A model generated the notes under the pieces. It was not told where the DNA came from. It saw nothing but the letters and a program-made list of their open reading frames with translations, and searched no databases. Below, in pieces: positions 36,555-45,500 of a DNA stretch of 64,000 bases. The DNA is from Kingdonia uniflora (Eukaryota; Streptophyta; Magnoliopsida; Ranunculales; Circaeasteraceae). The DNA is taken from positions 3,472,001 to 3,536,000 of the forward strand of contig JACGCM010001659.1 in the NCBI GenBank assembly GCA_014058105.1, read 5' to 3'. Both the position numbers and the translations under genes were made by a program. The stretch's first letter is position 1. Each line of letters begins with the position of its first letter.

Positions 36555-39500
36555 TTTATGTTCACCATATCTGATCATTTTCTTAGCTAAAGATATTCGA
36601 CCATACCACCTCCAAGATTTGGACCAGTTGGGCATCCACCATAAGAAAATGGAGTAGTATTCTCTTTTCTAGCCACGGAGATCGAGAAGTACTTGAAAGC
36701 TTGTGACTCTAAGTTCAACGTGATGAATTTAGGCACTCCACAGTTGATAACTTTGAAGAACCCTTCTTCAGATGCCTTGATAAGTTTTTCTCAATATGGC
36801 TGTGAGAGGTCAATAGTTCTAAGTTCTAACTGATCCCACTGTTCTTTTCACTTTAAAATCAAAGTTTGTAAACTAAACATGGATTTTGAAGATACCTCCA
36901 ATGTTTTTTCCAAGCCAACATATAAAGATTCAAAGATCGAAGAACTTATTTTATACACAAAGAAAAGGGAATGTTACATAATAGCTCTACTTATTTTTAA
37001 AGTTCTGATCATGCAATTTTTGGAGACCAAAGTGATGAGAGTTATGACAAAAGTTAATATTTAAAAGAGCAATTCAAAAGCATTCCTTAATAGTTGAAGA
37101 AATGCAATCCTGAAGGGTTCAAGTGGGTCCAGTAGATTTACTCTCCGAACTCAAAATGAAGGAGAAGGAGAAGGAGAAGGAGCCTATATTTGCTAAGTTG
37201 TGTTTCACATGTGTCTTGACGCAATAAAAGTATCTCACATTCTTGCTAGTAATAAAAATGGTGAGCTGAAATCCTACATACCCAGAGAGGGAGGCCTTGA
37301 CGAAAAGTGGATAGAACCCAATATTACAGATTCTGAGAAAGCAACTAATACCATACGCCCATCAGGATCCCATGTTGCTCCCTGGTAACAATAACAATAA
37401 GAACTGCTAATATAAGAAGATGTGAGCAATCCCCAACCTAACAAGTCAAGGCTAAAATATTTATGTTATAAAAGTGATATGTAGCAGGAAAATATTAAGG
37501 ACGGAATAATCAAAGGTTGAGAACTAAGTAAAGTGACACAAGCACTGGTGTAGATTGACCTTTTCAATAACTGTTGTTCACCAGTGGATTATCTGCATTG
37601 ACCTCAATAGAAATACAAGCACAAAATAGCATTGACCTAGTTTCTGTAGAAAAGGGATAATTTAGAAGGAAAAAGAAAGGAGCTAGGCTGAAGCCCTCCG
37701 TGGTCCGTAGCTGCTAAGCCTCTAAAATATTCACCCAAACTGGAAGTTATTCAATCCCTTGTTATCGTCTACCTCCCTGCAGAGGGCCGAACTACGAAAA
37801 AGGTTACCTGACAGGAAACGGACCATGTTCAATGACCTTTACTTCGTCAGCATGTTATAGAGTTTGAAACAACATGTACCACCAATAACTTCCAAACTTT
37901 TTTATATCTTCTCTCTAGACTGTGTTTCAGACAAGAGCATAGGAAATTTCTATCAAGGATGAAACCAACTAGCCTGTCTTCCCACTCTTTTGCCATATTC
38001 TCGTTCAAGAGAGAGTAGTCCCTCGGCAAAATTAGGTGCGATGTAGCTCATCTCTTTTACTCCGCAGAGTTAGATTTGGGTTTGAGGATAGCCGACCAAG
38101 GTTTTATTCTCCATTGACAGTGTATACAAAGATTGCTTTTCCTTTGGAGATTCATTGGAAAAGTTTTCAATATTTTTTTTTTGCAAAAAGTTTAGTATAA
38201 TATATCCAAACATTAAGGTACAAGATGAGGGAGAGCCAAACATGCCACACACTAGTACATTTTACTAGGGCATATGCATATGGCCTCTATACAAAATATA
38301 TAAAAATGCAAAAGGAAATGAGCAAGTAATTCGTTCGAACGAGTCCAGAATCGTTCGAACAACTGGAGCGATTCTCGTTCGAACGGCCTCCAAAGTCGTT
38401 CGAACGAAAAAGGAAAATTCTTCGAATTGTCGTCTACTTCGACAAGTTGTCAAAAGCAGGTTTTGAGGTTATCGTGCAATTCGTTCGAACAACTTCCAAG
38501 TCCGCTCGAACGACCTGTAGAAATTTGCCTTCAAATTGTCGTCTGAATCGACAATCTGATAATTTAGCCCTGCCGTTCAAACGACTTTACTGAAGCGTCA
38601 AGGTCTTATTTCCTGGTTCTATAGTTCTCCGTCCAATGATCTTCGATTTGCTGTAAGTATTCTGGTTTGCTATCATTCCATTCTTCCATAGGATAGTTGG
38701 GGTTTGAGCCTCTTCTTGCGAGATGGTCTGCCGAGAAATTGCATTCCCTCCACACATGGTTGAACCGAATATTCTGAAGGAGAGGGGTGAGAAGGTTCCA
38801 CACATATTTGAAGGACCATGGGAGTTTGGCCTTGAGGAATGCTTTTATCACAGCAGCTGAATCGGATACTACCCAAACTCGTCGCCAGCCTTGTGTTACA
38901 GATCGTCGAACGCCCTCAATGATTGCAGTGATCTCTGTTATATAATTCGTAGTGTGACCAATGGATTTGCTGTATGTGCCCAAGACTTCACCGGTTTTCA
39001 ATACCTCCAATATAAACATAAGGTTTTTGAACTCGACTTTGTTAAAGTAGCATATTTTAGGTCAGAAGAATGGTGAGTAGCTTGGGACAGGGGGTAGTGG
39101 TGCGAGAGACCCACCAACAACTAGAGAAGATTCTAAAGGTGGTTCTGCTGGAAAGAGGACTCCCCGGCCAATCTCACTACCCAAATAGCAGCAGGTCATG
39201 CCATTTAAATAACGAGCATTTGGATATCTTTTAACAAGATAATTTGGATGCACCTTAAATGCTACATTTTTTTACCATATAAGTTAGGGACTCAGTGAGT
39301 TATCTTATTGCTAAAAGAAGAAACGAGAAGTCCGAAATGGCTTGAAATATAGCCGGAAGATTAAGCAAAGTGACAAGTATCTCCTAACTAGTAGCCTCAC
39401 CGATTCCAAATATGGCTTTCGATGTTTATTTGCTGAAATTTACAAAATTGTTGTGATCTAGAAGTGAGTGTGTTACTAAATTAACTTCTGTCTATTCTAG

Positions 39501-42500
39501 AAGATAATAAGCAGTTGTAACTTTTGGAAAGACAGCAGTCAGCACATACTTGCATAAAAATGGTCTCTTAAACTGTATATTGTCACGTTGAAGATCAAGG
39601 TGCCAAATGCTCATATTCTGCACTTAAAAGAAAGAAGAATCTCAAAGTCATAAAACAATACATATCATTGTGTACCGTGACAAATCCACCAGAGGAAGAC
39701 CAAGGTTCTGATGTCCATGTGTTTGTCTCCCAAAGGTAAAATGAACCATCACTGTAAAAACATGAACACACATTTCTAAATGAGTTGATATACCTTTAAT
39801 GTAATTAATATGAATAAAACTAGTTACCGAGCGATCACCATACAATTTTGCAGCAAGAAAATAATCTCCCAGTGGTGACCATCTGACAATGGATATTCCC
39901 CCCAATCCCCGTCGAATGGGTGTTCCTAATCCTGCGCATCATAAGATTTGTCTAAATGAATGGAGAATAAAATTATACCAATCATCCGCATTAGCAGTGC
40001 TTTTTAGCCAACAATACTATGAAAAGGAATTGCTATAGAGGATGGTCATATCATGCAAGACAGCAAGAGTTCTTTGCACCGATGTTAAAGTGTAGCCACA
40101 CATGTCTTATCATATTAGTCTAAGTAATTTTATAGAGTTAGATTTACTTATAGACTCCTTATAGATATGTGACTAATATTTTTCAAACTTACAGTGTCCC
40201 TATAAATATGTATATGTCCACTTCCACTTCCGCGGCAAAGACCCACTTGACTAATTTCTGATATTATTATTGTATTATTTTTCCTATGGAATTATTCATG
40301 GTAAAAAGTGGTTCTATACAGTTTTCATTATAAATAGCATTTTTATTCTAAACAGTAAATTTTCACATATTTACTGTGAAATAATATCCTCTGTTAATTG
40401 TAAACATTTTTACTCATTCAAAAGATTTGTTTTTTTTGCTTCTCCACCTAAGAATTTTCATCCATAGTAGATCATGGGTTTCTTTTTCGAGGTTTCTCAT
40501 ATCGTTAAGACGTTTATTTCAAGTTTAGTTGCAAATTTGATATACCTTTCTTGTCAAATTGGTGATATCTATCTCTATGTGATCTCTCCCTATCTCACTG
40601 ATATGCCTTTCTTGTCAAAGGACATAATTAGTTTGTGGATATGATGAAGCATTATTTTATCTTTCTCAAAAAGAGTGATCAAGAGACGTGTGATGCGCAG
40701 TGACATGGTGACATGTGGCATTAAAAATAGTTTATGCCAGGATGTTTTGGGTGAATCGAAGCAATTGGCTCTTGTGTATCCTTCTCTAAATAATACTTGC
40801 GATTAAAAGTTAAGGAGAGTGAATGAGTTTTACCAAAAAGGAGGGAGACACAACGAGTTCAAATATCCATTTCCGGATGGATCTTTTTTGAAAGAGATTT
40901 AGATGATCTTAGTTTTATGATCGTAAAAGTTATCTCTGTTAGAATTCGAATAGACAAAGAAAAATGGAGATGGAAATGGAAATGGAAATGGAAATGGAAA
41001 TGGGACAACAATAGAAAATTCACGGCGAGATCGATGTGCAAATATATGGCTGAGGCTACGAGTACAAGCGGTGGATATCGAACAGAGGATTTTTCGAGAC
41101 GCTTGGTTAGGTGAAAAGATATTTCGTCTAAAGTAGTTTTCTTTTATTGGGTGGTGGTTTGGAGCAAGCAACGACTAAATATCAGCTAAGACGAAGAAGT
41201 ACGGAAGTGGAACCTCTTTACATGCTTTATGGTACAGCGGATGAGTCCATTTATCAATTAATTTACATTGTCCGGTCGCAATGGAGGTGTGAAATCATTT
41301 TTTTAATCTTTTCAGTAACTCTTGGGTATTTAAACGGGGTTTTCTTTATTGAAAGTGTGGTGGTGCAAACCATTTACATAAAAGATTGGAAAAGTTATTT
41401 GGGACCTTAGGCCATATGTTATTAGTTGGGCTTAGTGGAAGTAAATGAATGAAAAGCTATTTGAAAAGAAGATTAAGAACGTGGAAGCGATTATCTTTGA
41501 CAAATACGGAAATATTTTGTTTTGGTCCTTTCTTTCATATGCATGAGAGAGGTTAAGTTTGAAGATCTTGTCACTCGGTGGAATGATTTAATTATAATAT
41601 TGTGTTTGTATTTTGTAGTGCTTTTTCATTTCTTTTGCCCTCCTGTTGTAATCTTTCCACCTCAAAAAGTTTATTTGGGTTGAACAACATAGTATTTTTA
41701 CATTCTAAAAAAAATGGTAATGTTTCTTTTTTGAAAATGTAGAAATAATTTTGATAGGGTGAACCGGCTAAAGCTTCGGCTTTGACAAACCCTAACAACT
41801 ATAATTTGAAATAAACAAACTCTTTTATTAATTCTCCAAATCACTACTACAAACTAAATGTTCTTAACTGTCCACTCATTTTTTTGTTAATCCTCACATA
41901 CATTGCATCCATAAATTGAAGAAACTTACTTTTAACTTCTACCAGATCATCATATGACGATCTCTCTCACAATAATTCTCCCATATTTTGTTTTTATCTC
42001 TTTGATGATGTATCTGATCAAGCCACTCTTCGTTGTATTCCAAATTTCAACACAATGAAGTTTTTATTTTTAACAAACAAAACAATCTCTTAAACAAATG
42101 TTTATGCGAGTTTTTTTCCCTTTCTCATCATCTAGTTGCCCGTAGTAATTACAATTTCTAGATTTTATTTTTTCTTTCCTAATATGATGGAAAGTAGAAA
42201 TCGTGGATATCTCATGATTTTAGCATTCCCTCTTCAGGCAGTTTTTAGTTTTGGCTTAAGACTTTTTAGAGGATTGATTATACTACAGGGAGATTTTTCA
42301 AATCACGTGTTAATTTATGCATTCAAATCGAATATTACCGTAGCTTCCGGTAATCAATTACACCAGCTACACTTCCCAATTACTACCCACTTGATATGAC
42401 AAGCTAAAGCTACTCATTTATCAATCTAACTAAACATTAGAAGATATAATTAAAACTATGGATAAAAATATATATAGCATGGTCAACACTAATTAAATTA

Positions 42501-45500
42501 TAATTAAGATTTACATTGAAACAATCTAAATAGTTACCTTGAGCAACATCCCAAATGATGAATGATGAGCTTTCATGTGAAGCAGATGCTAAATAGGTAT
42601 GAAAAAATGTCAAGGATATTTCAAAAATAGTGAGCAGTTAATTATTTGAGGGTGTTAGTCAAATTTCAATAACATAAAGGAGCTCTAGGTCAAGATATGC
42701 CCAAGGTAGTTGCGAAAAATGCGACCGCAATTGCGAGAGATGCGAAAAACACATCCTGGGTTTGTAACACATCTCACCCCCAGCCCCCCTAATGCGTCAA
42801 GTCACCAGTGTAGCATTTTCTTGCATTTTCTTGCAATTGCAAAATGAGATCGCAATGCGTGAATTCGGTAAGATGCATTGTGATTGCAAATTCTCACCTG
42901 ATGTACGATATTTATAATGTATGTTATGGAAATTAGAATTGTAAATACAATTATTACTATCAACATTGCATAATATTAGTTAGATGATTATAGTATGATA
43001 GTTATTATAGGTATTCAATTACTAATTAGTCGAACTATATCCAAAACCAAAACCCTAGTCAGTGTTTTTGACTTGCTACTTGGCATATTTGGATTTTTAG
43101 CGATTAGCATATTTGGATTTACATAGTTTGATAATTAAGTTTTCATAAAGCTTTTCTTAATGGTTAATAATATATATTGCATATATATTAGGAATATAAT
43201 ATGCAGTTTTTGGCTATCGCAACAAAAATTCGCAAATGTAACACAATATTTGCAGTAGCATTTTTTCACCCCAAGTCGCATCGCGTTGCGCATTAACTAC
43301 CTTGGATATGCCTCACTATAGTGTACTTGTCATAGATTTCTGTTAAAGGAACTAAATTTTAAATAGGAGGCAGGAAATCTTATTCATAATTCATAAAAGT
43401 TGGGTAGGATATCTTCCAGTAGGACTCCATGAGAGTGCGCTGACTTGATCATTTTTCGGGCTTCGAAGAAAATCAACAAGAGTCCACCGAATCCCTGAAC
43501 CTCTCGAGAGTGCACCTACGAAAGAGGCAACGCCGGATCTCACGGTTGCTGCATTACCTGGGTACGAAGCAGACCAAATGCAAATTCCGCCCCTGAAAAG
43601 GGGAAATGTACAACAATTATTACAAAATGCATATGGATTTATAACAAATATTCATGTCATGATTTTATAAATATCGGATGAGAAATGCGAATACAGATTG
43701 ACTAACCCAGTCAACTATATCTATGCCACATGATATCAAAATCTGACTCAAAATAAATATAAACTAAGACCTAATCAGTTGATATATGCCTTTAACAATT
43801 TAGGTGCTAAGAAGACCAAAAGATAGTGAACTATACATAATTGTCGATATAAAGTAATTCAAATCTGAATGAGAACTACTTAGGGTCATGATACTTACTT
43901 ACAAGCTACAGCTAGTGTCTTCCCACCATTTGGTCTCCACTCAAGAACTTTCACGTTTATCTGGGAATCGCTCGTCAAAATGCACGGATCTTTGCCTTCT
44001 GGTTACATGAAGCATATTTGATTTCAAGTGAAGTAATCAAAAATATAAAGTTACAATGGCATACGATTAGAAGCAATAAAATGCACTCTCTTAGGCTCTT
44101 AGCATTCTCACGAAACCCCGCAACCCAACAAGTTCACTTGCATGTGGTTAGTGGGCCTCTTCTATGGCTGCCACAAAGTTTTGCAGGTACATAGCAATTA
44201 ACTGAGGGCCATCGAGCACCTGCAATCTCCACATGCAAAATTTGTTTCACAGGGTTCAGCTGGTATTAACATGGAAATTGGCAGAGAAGCGTTGCTTGAA
44301 TTTACCGGAATCCTCGTAATCACGGACTGTGACTTGATTAGGTCCAGAAACAAATGCTAAGATATGCCTACGCTCGTGCCAACTTACTCCTTGAAGACCA
44401 ACTTCCGCTAGACAATTAACCTGAATGATCACGAGATCAATAAACAAAACCTTCAGCATGGAGCTATAAGCTAGTCTCCCTTAATTTTTTGCCAATAAAT
44501 CAAATTTCGTCAATTGAAGCACAGTGATGTAGACCACCTGAACGATGGTAGACCTCCATATATTACTCGGGAAACCGTAATATAACTTGTATGTATGTAA
44601 TACCCAAATTTTACGATTTATCACAAAGAGTAAAAAACTTCAGTATTTTCTCAATGGTCTATAAAGTAATATATGTAATATAACTTGTACTTATTTATTA
44701 TTTTAGTTTTAGGAAGGTAGAATATATATTAGCACAACTTACTGCACCATGCTGAGGTGGAAAGCCAATACAACCTGAAGTCAAAAACTTCCCAAAAGAG
44801 AATAAAACAAAACACAACAAGATTACAGTAGGTGGCGAACAGCCTCAACCTCAACACTGGATTCCATATCTGCCCCTCATCATAACTTTGAGGGGGGATG
44901 CCAAATACAAAATAGATGTCTAACACAAATGCATCCACTGTCTTTGCTTTTATTTCAAATGGCGATTATTCCTTTCCTTCCACAATACTTGTTGTGTGTA
45001 TGTATGTACTTATTGTATAAACCGTGAATTAATACCCCTCTTTATTTTCCTTTCAACCTCAAAATTTTCCACAAATTTATTCAGTTTAACCAACCCCAAT
45101 ATTTCCACACACACACGAAATGAATTACTAGTGTGTAGGGATTAGGATCATTCTCTCAGCAATTGCAGTGTACTGCATGTATGTACTAAACAAGCGAACT
45201 TCAGGTTTAAACTCTCATTCAAATGAAGCCAAGACGTCTGACATAAAGGGACTCAGCTAACATTCCAACTTGGCATTTTTATTTTTCATATTTTCAAGGA
45301 TGTAAAGTACTTTAATCGCTTAAAACCTGAAATCTACTGTGAAATTTTTTCTATGGAATGATACGGTGGAGGATCATAACATCCATCAGGTTTGCTTGAA
45401 TCAAGGGATCAAGAAGTTGTCTAGAATGAATAAGGCTTTGTTAGGTAAGAGGTTATGGAGGTTCGTTCAAGAGAAAGATGGGCTGAGGGAAAAAGTTATT

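Noticed and set aside
39560..39630. Possible extra ALADIN exon in intron 8 (acceptor TGCAG, then NMSIWHLDL)
   Set aside because: Joining exons 8 and 9 directly keeps phase and the conserved WD residues; the extra piece has no counterpart in the family.
39828..39843. Donor CTCG|GTAACT as the end of ALADIN exon 7
   Set aside because: It would give a stop at the start of exon 8. The donor at 39843 (GTATGG) restores KFDGSFYLWE.
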